Positions 34,136 through 43,151 of a DNA stretch of 53,086 nt are shown piece after piece. The translations under genes were made by a program, and so were the position numbers. The stretch covers positions 6,615 to 59,700 of the forward strand of contig JALWJX010000044.1 of the NCBI GenBank assembly GCA_026996895.1, in the 5' to 3' direction. Positions within the stretch are counted from its first letter, which is position 1. Every line of letters starts with the position of its first letter. Under the pieces are notes generated by a model. It searched no databases, had not been told where the DNA came from, and saw only the letters and a program-made list of their open reading frames with translations. This DNA is from Candidatus Kapaibacterium sp. Its GTDB lineage: Bacteria > Bacteroidota > Ignavibacteria > Kapaibacteriales > WFXC01.

Positions 34136-34461
34136 TCTCCTGCATCATTCCATTGGATCGTGCCCGCTACCACGCGCAACATCCGGCGGGACGCCTGCAC
34201 CTGCGGGAATCGCTGGCGATGATCTTGTTGCAATGCTGGTGCAAACTCCTGCTGATACCGTTTCCACGCCGCAGGTGACGGGAGCGCATACCATATCGTA
34301 CACGCTCTGAATCCCTCAGCAGCATCCAAGGACTCAGCCATCATAAATCCGGCAAAACACCCTGTTGCCAGCACATCCGGGATATGAACCGATTCCATCC
34401 AGCGTTGCCACTCCGGGAAAATTGCTTCCGGGATTTGTAATTGCACTTCGTACAGCAGCAT
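34132..34461 (-). CDS. DUF4286 family protein
   Basis: A 109-residue protein matching the small DUF4286 domain found in Bacteroidota. It opens LLYEVQLQIPEAIFPEWQRWMESVHIPDVLATGCF, then a block ending QEFAPALQQDHRQRFPQVQA, a ferredoxin-like alpha/beta pattern. The ATG at 34461 overlaps the VIT gene stop (TGATG) with GGAGG just upstream. Long readings that start near 34800 are frame artefacts. Function unknown. Confidence 0.85.
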   Translation of the reverse strand: MLLYEVQLQIPEAIFPEWQRWMESVHIPDVLATGCFAGFMMAESLDAAEGFRACTIWYALPSPAAWKRYQQEFAPALQQDHRQRFPQVQASRRMLRVVAGTIQWNDAGE

Positions 34462-35219
34462 CAGCCTCCGATGATTCCTTCCAATACGACGCCGACGTAA
34501 TAGGCAACAATAGCGGCAATACCTCCAAGCGCTAAGGTTTCCAATGAGCTCCGCAGCTTCGGCGTTTGTGTCACATAACCTTTTAACAAACCAATACCTG
34601 CGAAAGCAGCAGCCGTCACGATTGAAGAAATCGGAAACAATGCTGAGCGCTCGATCGGGATCAAATAGTACAACACGTACACAAACAGGGGCACAAATCC
34701 CACGAATACAAAAGACAAAAACGTTGTAATTGCCGTACTTAACGGCGAACGGGACGGCGGTGCCATTTCCAGCTCTTCTTTCATCATCACATCCACCCAC
34801 CGCTCCTTATCGGAGGTGATCACTTCGACAATCTTTTCCAGCAATTCTCCTTCAAATCCTTTGGCTCGGTAAATCTGCCGGATTTCTTCTTTCTCAAACT
34901 CCGGCAGATGTTCTACTTCCCACTGCTCGATCCGGCGATTTTTTTCATAATTTTCGATTTCGCTTTTAGTCGACAAATAGTTACCGATAGACATCGACAA
35001 TCCATCAGCAAACAAATTTGCAAAGCCCAGAATGAGCACCACCGATGGCTCTAATTGTGCCCCGGCAGAACCGGCAATGACAGCAAAGGTAGTGACACTC
35101 CCATCGATTGCTCCATAGACAAATTCGGGAAGATACTCACCCCATTTCCCTACCAACCGATGCTGATGCAAAGCGATCTCATCGTGCATATGCTGTTTGT
35201 CAACAAAATTTCCGTCCAT
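34461..35219 (-). CDS. VIT1/CCC1-type iron or manganese transporter
   Basis: A 252-residue membrane protein of the vacuolar iron transporter family. It has the motif YGAIDGSVTTFAVIAGSAGA (35-54), then GLSMSIGNYLSTKSE (73-87), a cytoplasmic acidic helical segment rich in Glu (about 88-145) that binds metal in relatives, and three further helices. It probably exports or stores ferrous iron or manganese. It lies 2 nt after the thioesterase gene. Confidence 0.9.
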   Translation of the reverse strand: MDGNFVDKQHMHDEIALHQHRLVGKWGEYLPEFVYGAIDGSVTTFAVIAGSAGAQLEPSVVLILGFANLFADGLSMSIGNYLSTKSEIENYEKNRRIEQWEVEHLPEFEKEEIRQIYRAKGFEGELLEKIVEVITSDKERWVDVMMKEELEMAPPSRSPLSTAITTFLSFVFVGFVPLFVYVLYYLIPIERSALFPISSIVTAAAFAGIGLLKGYVTQTPKLRSSLETLALGGIAAIVAYYVGVVLEGIIGG

Positions 35220-35221
35220 CC

Positions 35222-35740
35222 CTATCCTCGCTTTCGTAAGGACTCTATTTGTTTCCGCTTTTCCAATCGGTGTCGTCTTCGGATTTCCGCTTCCTGATAG
35301 CGGCGCTGTTCGATCGCTGTCTGCGGAATAATGGGTGGCACCTCGACCGGTTTCCCGTTTTCATCAATGGCAACAAATGTCAGATAGGCGCTGTTGGTAT
35401 GAATCGTTTCCTGGCTCAATGGATCAAAGCGCTCTGCCCGAACGCCAACTTCCATCGAGGTTCGGAATGCCCGATTCACCGTCGCGTACAACGTTACGAT
35501 CTGCCCCAGCTTAACGGGTGCCAGAAAGCTGAGTTCATCGACCGAGACAGTGACACATACCCGTCCGCTATGCTTCATCGCTGCCATCGCCGCAGCCATA
35601 TCGATCCACTTCATCAACTCGCCGCCGTACAGATTGCCCAGGTAATTGGTATGGTTCGGCTGCACCAGTTGAGTGACAACGACCGTCGATGCTGATGGCG
35701 GCTTGCCTACGGCTTGCGCTGACTGTGCTGATTTCTCCAT
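35222..35740 (-). CDS. Hotdog-fold acyl-CoA thioesterase
   Basis: Hydrolyses acyl-CoA; the exact substrate is unknown. The 172-residue protein has one hotdog domain with NHTNYLGNLYGGELMKWIDMAAAMAAMKH (29-57), the typical Asp in the helix, and VSVDELSFLAPVKLGQIV (65-82). A lysine/arginine-rich tail (RRRHRLEKRKQIESLRKRG) is unusual. It overlaps the bamD stop region by 34 nt, so is coupled to it. Confidence 0.9.
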   Translation of the reverse strand: MEKSAQSAQAVGKPPSASTVVVTQLVQPNHTNYLGNLYGGELMKWIDMAAAMAAMKHSGRVCVTVSVDELSFLAPVKLGQIVTLYATVNRAFRTSMEVGVRAERFDPLSQETIHTNSAYLTFVAIDENGKPVEVPPIIPQTAIEQRRYQEAEIRRRHRLEKRKQIESLRKRG

Positions 35741-36495
35741 TGCTCAATCTCGTGCTTGATTGCTTCAAACATTGTACGCTGGTCAGGAAACCGTTGCTGG
35801 AACAACTGCAATTTCTCAAAGGCTTCCGCATACCGTTGTTGCTCCACCAGCACTTCTAAGGTTCGGCGGGCAGCTAATGCTGCAAAACGCGTATCCGGAT
35901 ACCGGCGGATAACCTGATCGAAATAAATCAATGCCGCCTGAGGATCTGCCATTTTGAGATAGAGCTCGGCAGTTTCATAATCTTTTTCTGCCAGCTTCTC
36001 CCGCAACCGGGCAATGTACGTACGGGCAGAATCTGCCAGGGAATCATCAGGATAAAAAGCCACAAATTCGTTAAATGCCCGAATTGCTTCAAGCGTATAT
36101 CGTTGATCCCGATAATACTCTGGCGAGAGGCGATAATAACACAACGCCGCTTTATACGCTGATAACCGCACCCACGGACTTTGCGGATAGTTCCGAACAA
36201 CCACCTGATAGTTGTATGCTGCCATAATGTACTCTCCTCTGGCGAAGTATGTTTCGCCAAGATAAAACTGGGCATCATCGGCGTATTCGCTGGCAGGATA
36301 CTGGAGCCGGATAATATCGAAATACCGCTGAGCGGTTGGATAATCCTCATCAGCTAAAGCAGCTTTGCCCCGTTCCAGCAATGCCGCCGGTCCTAAATCC
36401 CGCTCAATCACTGCTTCAGAAGCATCACACCCCCACAGCAGCCCGATTCCCAATACCACCAGTGCTATCGGCAAAATATCCAGAGGCTGTCGCAT
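35707..36495 (-). CDS. bamD: Outer-membrane assembly lipoprotein BamD
   Basis: BamD holds the BAM complex that folds barrels into the outer membrane. The 262-residue protein has a lipoprotein signal (hydrophobic core ending LLWGC, lipid-modified Cys23) and about five tetratricopeptide-like repeats, including KAALADEDYPTAQRYFDIIRLQYP and SEYADDAQFYLGETYFARGEY. The ATG at 36495 is chosen because it begins the signal; an open frame to 36570 adds a polar stretch. It heads a cluster with the thioesterase, VIT, DUF4286, DUF4293 and zinc-ribbon genes. Confidence 0.92.
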   Translation of the reverse strand: MRQPLDILPIALVVLGIGLLWGCDASEAVIERDLGPAALLERGKAALADEDYPTAQRYFDIIRLQYPASEYADDAQFYLGETYFARGEYIMAAYNYQVVVRNYPQSPWVRLSAYKAALCYYRLSPEYYRDQRYTLEAIRAFNEFVAFYPDDSLADSARTYIARLREKLAEKDYETAELYLKMADPQAALIYFDQVIRRYPDTRFAALAARRTLEVLVEQQRYAEAFEKLQLFQQRFPDQRTMFEAIKHEIEQWRNQHSQRKP

Positions 36496-36510
36496 TGAAA
36501 AACTTTTCGC

Positions 36511-36541
36511 TTTGTCTATGGATTCGGCAGAATCTTCATTT
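36511..36541 (+). promoter_or_regulatory. Predicted dapF promoter (TTG-N20-TTCATTTG)
   Basis: TTG (36511-36513), a 20-bp spacer and TTCATTTG (36534-36541), one mismatch from TAnnTTTG. The leader to the dapF ATG would be about 78 nt. Confidence 0.5.
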
Positions 36542-36625
36542 GACGCAAGAGGATAGCTACAATTGAACACGCCAGCCGACGTTGTTCCATCGGAACAAAG
36601 CAGGTAAGAATCTCAGCCAGAATCA

Positions 36626-37558
36626 ATGAGTAACTTCTCCCACAACCCACCAAAAGCACAGCAGCTTACAGGATGGCTGCTGGATGGTGCTGGAAATCGC
36701 TTCGTCGCTCTGGAACGCTCAGCGATTGTCCCGTGGCTCGACCAGATTCCCCTGCTGGCACCCTCCCTCTGCCACCTCTGGGATCCTCCCGCTGAAGGAA
36801 TTATTGTCGTTGATGCTGTAGATGATTCGCATATTGTGATGGATTTCTGGAATCCCGATGGATCAACCGGTATGATGTGCGGTAACGGGGGCCGCTGCGC
36901 CGCGCTGTTTGCTATCCACCAGCAACTGCTTCCCTCTGCACAGTCGCAATTCACGTTGCAGGTTAATCAAATTTCTTATCCGATCGAGCGACTGGCAACC
37001 AACACTTTTCGCCTTCAATTTCCCCCGATCACCCAACTCCAGTATCCATTGCCTCTGCCGCTTTTGGGTCTCTCCGTACCAGCAGGTTTTGTGGACAACG
37101 GATCGGAGCACCTGGTTCTGTGGTATCCGGATGTTGCGCCACTCTTTCCGAAGGCTGTATCCTTCGAGGCTTTTCCACTCGATCAACTCGTTCCTCCTAT
37201 CTGGGCTCATCCACTTTTTCAGGAGCGGAAAGTCAACGTCAATCTTGTGCTACCGCTGGACGCCACAACGCTGCGGATTCGAACTTTCGAACGCGGAGTC
37301 AATGCAGAAACCGCCGCCTGTGGAACCGGGGCTGTTGCAGTCGCTGCTGTAACAGCCTTCCAGTATGGTGAGCGCAAAGAAAAACGTTATACAGTGATTC
37401 CTCCTTCCGGGGATCCATTGATCGTGGATTTGCAGATCCAGAACCATACAATGATCCCAGCACTGGCTGGCTCAGCAACCCTTGTGGCAGCCGTAGAATT
37501 CACAATTGAGAACGGAACAGTTCATCCTGTTCGTTTTATTCCGTCGAATACAGCGTAA
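36626..37558 (+). CDS. dapF: Diaminopimelate epimerase
   Basis: Converts LL- to meso-diaminopimelate for lysine and peptidoglycan. The 310-residue protein is longer than usual (about 275), mainly from a 15-residue N-terminal extension. Active-site cysteines are in CGNGGRC (about 85-91) and AACGTGAVA (about 231-239). The substrate block GAGNRF is near residue 22. It starts 130 nt after the divergent bamD start and is followed by an S41 protease 10 nt later. Confidence 0.93.
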   Translation: MSNFSHNPPKAQQLTGWLLDGAGNRFVALERSAIVPWLDQIPLLAPSLCHLWDPPAEGIIVVDAVDDSHIVMDFWNPDGSTGMMCGNGGRCAALFAIHQQLLPSAQSQFTLQVNQISYPIERLATNTFRLQFPPITQLQYPLPLPLLGLSVPAGFVDNGSEHLVLWYPDVAPLFPKAVSFEAFPLDQLVPPIWAHPLFQERKVNVNLVLPLDATTLRIRTFERGVNAETAACGTGAVAVAAVTAFQYGERKEKRYTVIPPSGDPLIVDLQIQNHTMIPALAGSATLVAAVEFTIENGTVHPVRFIPSNTA

Positions 37559-37568
37559 GTCAACTCAA

Positions 37569-39233
37569 ATGACCAGATCAACGATGCGGCGATTCTCGAA
37601 AAAAGCGCTTGCAATACTCAGCATCTTGCTGCTAAGCACCGGTTTTATGATGGTTCGCCACCCTGAATTGCTGTTTGCCATCAACAAATCGCTAACCATT
37701 TTTGGTGAGGTCTTCCGATTGGTCTCCCTCTACTACGTGGACGAGATCGATCCAGAAAAATTCATCCAGGTGGGACTGGAGGAAATGCTGAATTATCTGG
37801 ATCCCTACACGCAGTACGTTACCGAAGATGAAAGCGGCACTATCGATATGCTAACAACCGGGCGCTATGGAGGTTTTGGGATTTCCGTGGGTCGTCTGGA
37901 CAGTATGCTGGTCATTCTCAATGTGATGGAAGGATACGGTGCAGACAAAGCGGGACTGCAACGCGGGGACTTTCTGTATAAAGTCGACTCTGTAATCGTG
38001 CTGCATCTGCCTCCCGGCAAGCTCCGAAGTTATACTTACGGTAAACCAGGGACAGAGGCAACGGTCGTCGTGCTGCGAGGTCCACGTCCGGATACCTTAA
38101 CCTTCCGTGTACGCCGAGAAGAAATCCATCTGGAAAATGTATCGTATTTCGGAATGGTCGATACGGGAATCGGTTACATCCGGCTGGAGCGTTTCTCCCA
38201 GAAAGCACCACGTGAAGTCAAAGAAGCGCTGGAGCAATTGAAGGCGCAGGATTCTTTGCGGGGACTTATCCTGGATCTGCGGAATAATCCCGGTGGTTTG
38301 CTGGAATCAGCCGTGGCTATCACGGAATTTTTTGTTCCTCTGGGCAGCACCATTGTTTCGACCATTGGACGCGATAGTAGCGAGCGTCGGGTGTACATTT
38401 CCGACTCCACTCCACTGGATACTACACTGCCGTTAGTCGTATTGATCAACGAGCAGAGTGCCAGTGCCAGCGAAATCGTGGCGGGGGCATTGCAGGATTT
38501 AGACCGTGCTGTGATCGTTGGACGCCGCTCCTTTGGTAAGGGACTGGTTCAGAGCATTTTTTCCCTGCCCTACGAAGGAACGCTCAAGATGACCACCGCG
38601 CGTTATTACACCCCGTCGGGTCGCTGCATCCAGAAAATTGACTACTCAGCGAAACGAATGCACATTTTGAAAAAAGCTGATTCTTTGCGCAAAATTTTCT
38701 ATACCCATCACGGACGGCCGGTTGAAGAATCCAACGGAATTCTCCCGGACTCTGTAGTACCGCGCCCGCAGTTTCCAAAATTTGTCCAGGTACTCCGCAA
38801 GCATCGAATGTTCTTCCGCTTCGCCAATTTTTACCTCGCAACTCATTCCATCGATTCGGCGCATCCTGTGAACGCCACCACGCTTCAGGCTTTTACACAA
38901 TTCCTGATGCAGGAACGCTTTTTCGACAAACAGTCCTTACCAGCAATGCTCAGCCAGGCACGACACGTTGCGGAAGAGGAAAAATATTCGGACTCGCTCC
39001 TTACACTCCTCAACGCAGCCCGCCGCTTAGCACAGGCAGAACTGCGCCGACTGGTTACCATCAACCAGGCCATTATCCAAAAACAACTCCAGCGCGAGTT
39101 TGCACTGCGGCTTTACCCAAAGCGCATCCGCACTGAACGAAGTCTTACAGAAGACCCAGACCTCCGGGCTGCTACTGCGATTCTCCATTCCCCAGCGCGG
39201 TACAGTGAAATTCTGGCAGGCTCCCTGCATTGA
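37569..39233 (+). CDS. S41-family C-terminal processing peptidase (first of two)
   Basis: A 554-residue tail-specific protease of the CtpA type, anchored or exported by an N-terminal helix (about 10-30). A PDZ domain (about 95-185, YGGFGISVGRLDS onward) is followed by the S41 domain with the catalytic serine in SASASE and lysine in SFGKGLVQ. The C-terminal region of about 150 residues after the core is helical. The ATG at 37569 sits 10 nt after dapF, so the two are probably co-transcribed. A likely substrate is periplasmic cell-wall or export proteins, but none is known. Confidence 0.9.
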   Translation: MTRSTMRRFSKKALAILSILLLSTGFMMVRHPELLFAINKSLTIFGEVFRLVSLYYVDEIDPEKFIQVGLEEMLNYLDPYTQYVTEDESGTIDMLTTGRYGGFGISVGRLDSMLVILNVMEGYGADKAGLQRGDFLYKVDSVIVLHLPPGKLRSYTYGKPGTEATVVVLRGPRPDTLTFRVRREEIHLENVSYFGMVDTGIGYIRLERFSQKAPREVKEALEQLKAQDSLRGLILDLRNNPGGLLESAVAITEFFVPLGSTIVSTIGRDSSERRVYISDSTPLDTTLPLVVLINEQSASASEIVAGALQDLDRAVIVGRRSFGKGLVQSIFSLPYEGTLKMTTARYYTPSGRCIQKIDYSAKRMHILKKADSLRKIFYTHHGRPVEESNGILPDSVVPRPQFPKFVQVLRKHRMFFRFANFYLATHSIDSAHPVNATTLQAFTQFLMQERFFDKQSLPAMLSQARHVAEEEKYSDSLLTLLNAARRLAQAELRRLVTINQAIIQKQLQREFALRLYPKRIRTERSLTEDPDLRAATAILHSPARYSEILAGSLH

Positions 39234-39401
39234 GAGCGATCGATCCGGCTGTTCAACGCCAGAATCACCGGTCATACAGCACAGCGTGATTCCACACGGT
39301 CGCTCCGCTCAACGCAGAGACAGCGACCAGCAGCAGAACCCAAATGACAGGAGAGTGTTCTGATTCCAGTAGCTACCCATTATGGGAATAGGCACAGCCT
39401 G

Positions 39402-40178
39402 CTACCCTTCGTACCGAAAGTGCTTAATCGGTTCTCCCTTTTCTCCAATCTCCATCATTGCTTCGATGCCAATCTGAAGATGCAAATCGGCATATTGTTC
39501 CGTCACCTGCCGATCCGATTCTTCGGTCTTAACTCCCTCCGGGACCATCGGGAGATCAGACACCAGCAGCAATGCTCCTCGAGGAATGGAGTTCACGTGC
39601 CCAACGATGAAGATCGTCGCTGTTTCCATATCAATACCGATCGCTGAGACGCGTCGCAAGTACCGTTTGAACTCATCATCCCACTCCCAGACTCGCCGGT
39701 TGGTTGTATAAACCACCCCGGTTCGATAATCGTGCCCATACTTGAGAATTTTGTCCGACACGAATTTGTGCAGCTTAAACGACGGCAGAGCCGGTACTTC
39801 CGGCGGCATATAATCATTGCTGGTTCCTTCTCCTCGAATTGCTGCAATAGGCAGAATGAAATGTCCAATCTCGGTAGACCGCTTCAACCCGCCGCACTTT
39901 CCCAGAAATAGCACTCCTTTCGGGGATCGAGCAACCAGCAAATCCATAATCGTTGCAGCGTTTGCTGATCCCATCCCGTAGTTCACAATAGTCAGTCCGG
40001 CGGTGTTGGTTGCCGTCTGCATTGGGCGCCCAATGCCCCGAATCTCGCAATGAAACTGTTGAGCAAACCGCTCCAGATAATCAAAAAAATTGGTCAGCAA
40101 AATGTAATCCCCAAATTCATCAACGGGTGTTCCTGTGTACCGCGGCAACCATTCCTTTGCCAGCTCATACTTTGTCAT
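39402..40178 (-). CDS. amn: AMP nucleosidase
   Basis: Splits AMP to adenine and ribose 5-phosphate. The 258-residue protein is a nucleoside-phosphorylase-fold enzyme, close to the Bacteroidota AMP nucleosidase: IVNYGMGSANAATIMDLL (64-81), FLGKCGGLK, AIRGEGTSNDYMP (113-125) and the ribose-binding block GIDMETATIF (about 176-185). The ATG at 40178 overlaps the upstream gene end by 14 nt. It is the last gene of the VWA/E1-rhodanese cluster. Confidence 0.9.
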   Translation of the reverse strand: MTKYELAKEWLPRYTGTPVDEFGDYILLTNFFDYLERFAQQFHCEIRGIGRPMQTATNTAGLTIVNYGMGSANAATIMDLLVARSPKGVLFLGKCGGLKRSTEIGHFILPIAAIRGEGTSNDYMPPEVPALPSFKLHKFVSDKILKYGHDYRTGVVYTTNRRVWEWDDEFKRYLRRVSAIGIDMETATIFIVGHVNSIPRGALLLVSDLPMVPEGVKTEESDRQVTEQYADLHLQIGIEAMMEIGEKGEPIKHFRYEG

Positions 40179-41274
40179 TTGAGTTTTCTCCCATTTGATC
40201 CCACTTTAACGCTGCTATTCCCCCCCGAACATTCCAGACATTGTGCCAGCCTCGCTGTCGGAGCAACATAACCAGACGAGCACTGCGATTGCCAGCAGCA
40301 CAGTAAATGTACACGGGACGATCGCGAGGTATCTGCTCCCACTGCATCTGCGACAATGGCAGATGTCGCCCTCCCGCTGAACACTGCTGCCGCTCCCACC
40401 ACTCTCGAATATCGATCAACTCACCCTCGTTGTTCCATACCTCCTCCCATCCAACTTCTGGAATATCGCAACAAACAGGCTGATACTGCGCCGGATCGAA
40501 CCTCCAATCCGGTTGATATAGCGGATTCTCAGGATTCTTCGCAAGCTGAAATCGCTCCCACCGCTGTTGCCGAAGATCTATTCGGACGATAGCACCAACC
40601 AGCGGCGTCCCGATCCTGGCAATCCATTTGACCAGTTCCGTTGCCTGAAGCGCCCCAACGATGTTTGGCAATGGTCCCCACACGCCAATTTCCCGGCAGG
40701 ACGGTACCAACGACGCCGCTGGTAGAGAAGGATAGAGATCTCGATAATTCGGCGAGAGCTCCTGCGCGCCAAGGGGAACATTGAGCAGTCCATATTCTCC
40801 TTCATACTGGTACACCGCTGCATACGCTACTGGTTTACCGAGCATATAGGCAACATCATTGATCAGGTAACGAGCAGCCAGGCTATCTGTCGCATCCACA
40901 ACGCAGTCGTATCCCTGCAGGATCTGCTCCGCATTTTGTGGTGTTAAGAACTCCGGATGCAAATGATACGCAATGAAAGGATTGCGCTCGCGCAAATGCC
41001 GCTCTGCAACAACGGCTTTGTTCTGCCCCACATCCTCAAGGGTATACAGCCACTGGCGGTGCAGATTGGTGACTTCGACCACATCACCATCGACAATACC
41101 GACAGTGCCAACACCTGCCATTGCCAACGTTAGCAGTGCCGGCAGTCCCAGGCCCCCAGCTCCTACGACAACAACACGGACTGTGCTAAGACGCTGCCGC
41201 TGATCTTCAGAAAAATCGGGCAGCAACCAGTGGCGATGGTACAACTGCTGGAAATCCCCGTATTGCGTGGTCAT
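40165..41274 (-). CDS. E1-like adenylyltransferase/rhodanese fusion (MoeB/ThiF type)
   Basis: A 369-residue protein with an E1 domain (GAGGLG at 38-43, R near 29, DATD near 129) and a C-terminal rhodanese domain with Cys325 in YCAAGNRS. Such fusions activate a small sulfur carrier and load it with sulfur, for molybdopterin, thiamine or thiolated tRNA. Here the usual zinc CxxC pair (CYRC) is replaced by NYRD, and only CC is found in place of the second pair, so the zinc site appears lost. The ATG at 41274 overlaps the VWA stop (ATGA). No sulfur carrier gene is adjacent, so the pathway is unknown. Confidence 0.85.
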   Translation of the reverse strand: MTTQYGDFQQLYHRHWLLPDFSEDQRQRLSTVRVVVVGAGGLGLPALLTLAMAGVGTVGIVDGDVVEVTNLHRQWLYTLEDVGQNKAVVAERHLRERNPFIAYHLHPEFLTPQNAEQILQGYDCVVDATDSLAARYLINDVAYMLGKPVAYAAVYQYEGEYGLLNVPLGAQELSPNYRDLYPSLPAASLVPSCREIGVWGPLPNIVGALQATELVKWIARIGTPLVGAIVRIDLRQQRWERFQLAKNPENPLYQPDWRFDPAQYQPVCCDIPEVGWEEVWNNEGELIDIREWWERQQCSAGGRHLPLSQMQWEQIPRDRPVYIYCAAGNRSARLVMLLRQRGWHNVWNVRGGIAALKWDQMGENSNDKV

Positions 41275-42809
41275 TTCAGTTTCCATCGCTGTCGAACCAA
41301 TCGCCAAAATCGCTTCAATTTCGCCCACCAAAACCGTACAACCATTCCGAGTGAAATTTTCCGCATCACACCCCACACAGGTTTCAGCAGTTGTTTTAAC
41401 TGCTTCTGCTCCCACCACTGAAATTGCGCCATTCGTTCCTCCGCAATGCCGGTGGCAGGATGAAGGTAGACCTGCAGTTGCTCCTCCAACTGCTGCGCCA
41501 CCTGTGCCAGCGCCTGTTGATGCTCTTCATTGAACGGCATCAGAAACAACAGATGATCGTAGAGCAACGCTGCCTGCTTTAATAGTTCTGCATCCGTGAA
41601 CTCTGCGATACGCTGCTGCAGCAGTGCAACCGTTTGCTGCAACGCAGCAATGCGCTCCGGTGTAAGTCGGAAAATCGTGTGTGGATCTATATCATCCACT
41701 TCGACAAACACGGTGGACAACTGTTCAATTTCTCTGCCGTAAGTCTCAGCCAGTTTCTGGCGCAACCGCTCCAGATGTGAAGACAACTGCCGTCGGGCAC
41801 TTTGCAACTGCCGCTGGAGTTGCCGCCGCCGCTGATCACTGGACACGGTGCGTAACTGGATTTCCAGGTCGCGAATCCGATCCTGCAGCTTGCGCAGCAA
41901 CTTCGCTTCCTCGCTGTTATCTGTCAACGCTAAATCCTGGAGATGGGCTTCGGTCAATTCAATGTGTGCTCGACCAATTTTAATCGTATTGAGGACAATA
42001 TCCTCACCCAACCACTGCTGGACTTCCTCCGGATCCAGATGTACCGCACCATCTGTAATCACCAGAATCTCGGCTCCTGCGATGACAGGTTTTTTGTGAA
42101 TATCCTCACACGCTATACGAAGGGCTTTTGCCAGCAGCGTACCCCGCCCCAATTTTTGCCATCGAACAATTCGGCTCAGCAATTCGCGAAAAGACCGCTG
42201 GTCCCGGGCAACAAACAGGGGACCAACTTCGATATCGAAATTGCGGAAATAGATCTCACCCAGCTCGCGCATATTGCGCCGCAGAAAAATATAGGCAATC
42301 GCTTTCGCCAAAAAGAATCGGTAATGCATGCGCATTGATGCTGAGGTATCCAGCAACAAATACACTTTCTGCTTGCGGGGATCCGGAGCATACTGATCAG
42401 CTTCGCTGTGAAAACCTCGCACTTTGGGTGTTGCCGTCCGCGGGACAAAGAAGCTTCGCTCTGCAAGCCGCCGATCAAACACTTCCGGCGGTGCTAAAAA
42501 TTGATAGGGAAAGATGCGCTGGATCTCGTGGTAAAATCGCATCCGGTTCGGCTCATAATCGACGGTATCCCGGATGATCGGAACATAATAGTGCTGAACC
42601 GCTTCCGTTTCCGGCAGCGGCGTTTCAACTGGCGTTAATTCGAGCGCTGGCGCTAAGGACCGGGCTAATGGATGGTCGGGATCTTCTAAGATCCGGGCGA
42701 TTTCGTAAACCAGTGTAAACTCCGGGGGCAAATCCTCCTCGACTTGATCAAAAAATCCCAGCTCTTCAATGCGCTGAAAAAAATCCTCTGTCCATTGTTC
42801 CCTCGTCAT
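41271..42809 (-). CDS. VWA-domain protein, function unknown
   Basis: A 512-residue protein, probably cytoplasmic, as no signal peptide or membrane helix is seen. A central von Willebrand A domain (about 148-270) has the metal site DTSAS (154-158) and later Thr/Asp (ITDGAVHL). It is followed by a coiled-coil rich in Gln and Arg (about 285-345) and a helical C-terminus rich in Trp, Arg and Lys. The first 140 residues are of unknown fold. AAAGG precedes the ATG. It is translationally coupled to the E1-rhodanese gene. VWA proteins of this kind often pair with MoxR ATPases; one lies at 45426-46424, but with the parvulin gene in between. Confidence 0.8.
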   Translation of the reverse strand: MTREQWTEDFFQRIEELGFFDQVEEDLPPEFTLVYEIARILEDPDHPLARSLAPALELTPVETPLPETEAVQHYYVPIIRDTVDYEPNRMRFYHEIQRIFPYQFLAPPEVFDRRLAERSFFVPRTATPKVRGFHSEADQYAPDPRKQKVYLLLDTSASMRMHYRFFLAKAIAYIFLRRNMRELGEIYFRNFDIEVGPLFVARDQRSFRELLSRIVRWQKLGRGTLLAKALRIACEDIHKKPVIAGAEILVITDGAVHLDPEEVQQWLGEDIVLNTIKIGRAHIELTEAHLQDLALTDNSEEAKLLRKLQDRIRDLEIQLRTVSSDQRRRQLQRQLQSARRQLSSHLERLRQKLAETYGREIEQLSTVFVEVDDIDPHTIFRLTPERIAALQQTVALLQQRIAEFTDAELLKQAALLYDHLLFLMPFNEEHQQALAQVAQQLEEQLQVYLHPATGIAEERMAQFQWWEQKQLKQLLKPVWGVMRKISLGMVVRFWWAKLKRFWRLVRQRWKLK

Positions 42810-43151
42810 CGCCTTTGCCCACCGACAGCTGGAATCACTGTGTTTATTGCACCCCGGTTGTCCAATTTCACGGTTTGGGACAAGGAAAATTGTGAGTTCA
42901 ATAAAGACTGCCGGTAGATAGGAACCAGGAGCGCTGGCATCTCGTAATGTGTTGCATATGCTGACACACTGGCACCGCTTGCCACTGAAAACGTTTCTGC
43001 AAACGGTAAGTTCAGCGTATGCTTATTGCGGAGGAACAAAGTCTCCCATCACTTCATACACCGGAAGCTGCCGCTTGCAGCAATGGCAGCTCTCCTCAAA
43101 CCTGTGCCATCCATCCTGTAGATTCAGAATGCCGATGTCAGTGCCCGACTT
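42810..43151. other. Intergenic DNA, no clear signal
   Basis: This 342-nt gap should hold the end of the parvulin unit and the promoter of the VWA operon. The only structure noted is a stem AGCTGCC/GGCAGCT (43068-43093) without a T-run. A 77-codon open frame overlapping the VWA start (42806-43039) has no sequence character of a real protein. Confidence 0.4.

Noticed and set aside
34462-34800. Long reading of the DUF4286 frame to 34800
   Set aside because: The added part is an out-of-frame reading of the VIT transporter gene; the ATG at 34461 with GGAGG gives the family length.
39234-39401. Terminator between the S41 gene and the AMP nucleosidase gene
   Set aside because: A 7-bp repeat GGTCGCT/AGCGACC exists (39298-39328) but has a long loop and no T-run on either side, so no terminator is called.
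42806-43039. Small gene overlapping the VWA gene by 4 nt
   Set aside because: The 77-codon frame has no Shine-Dalgarno sequence, no family features and biased composition typical of chance frames.
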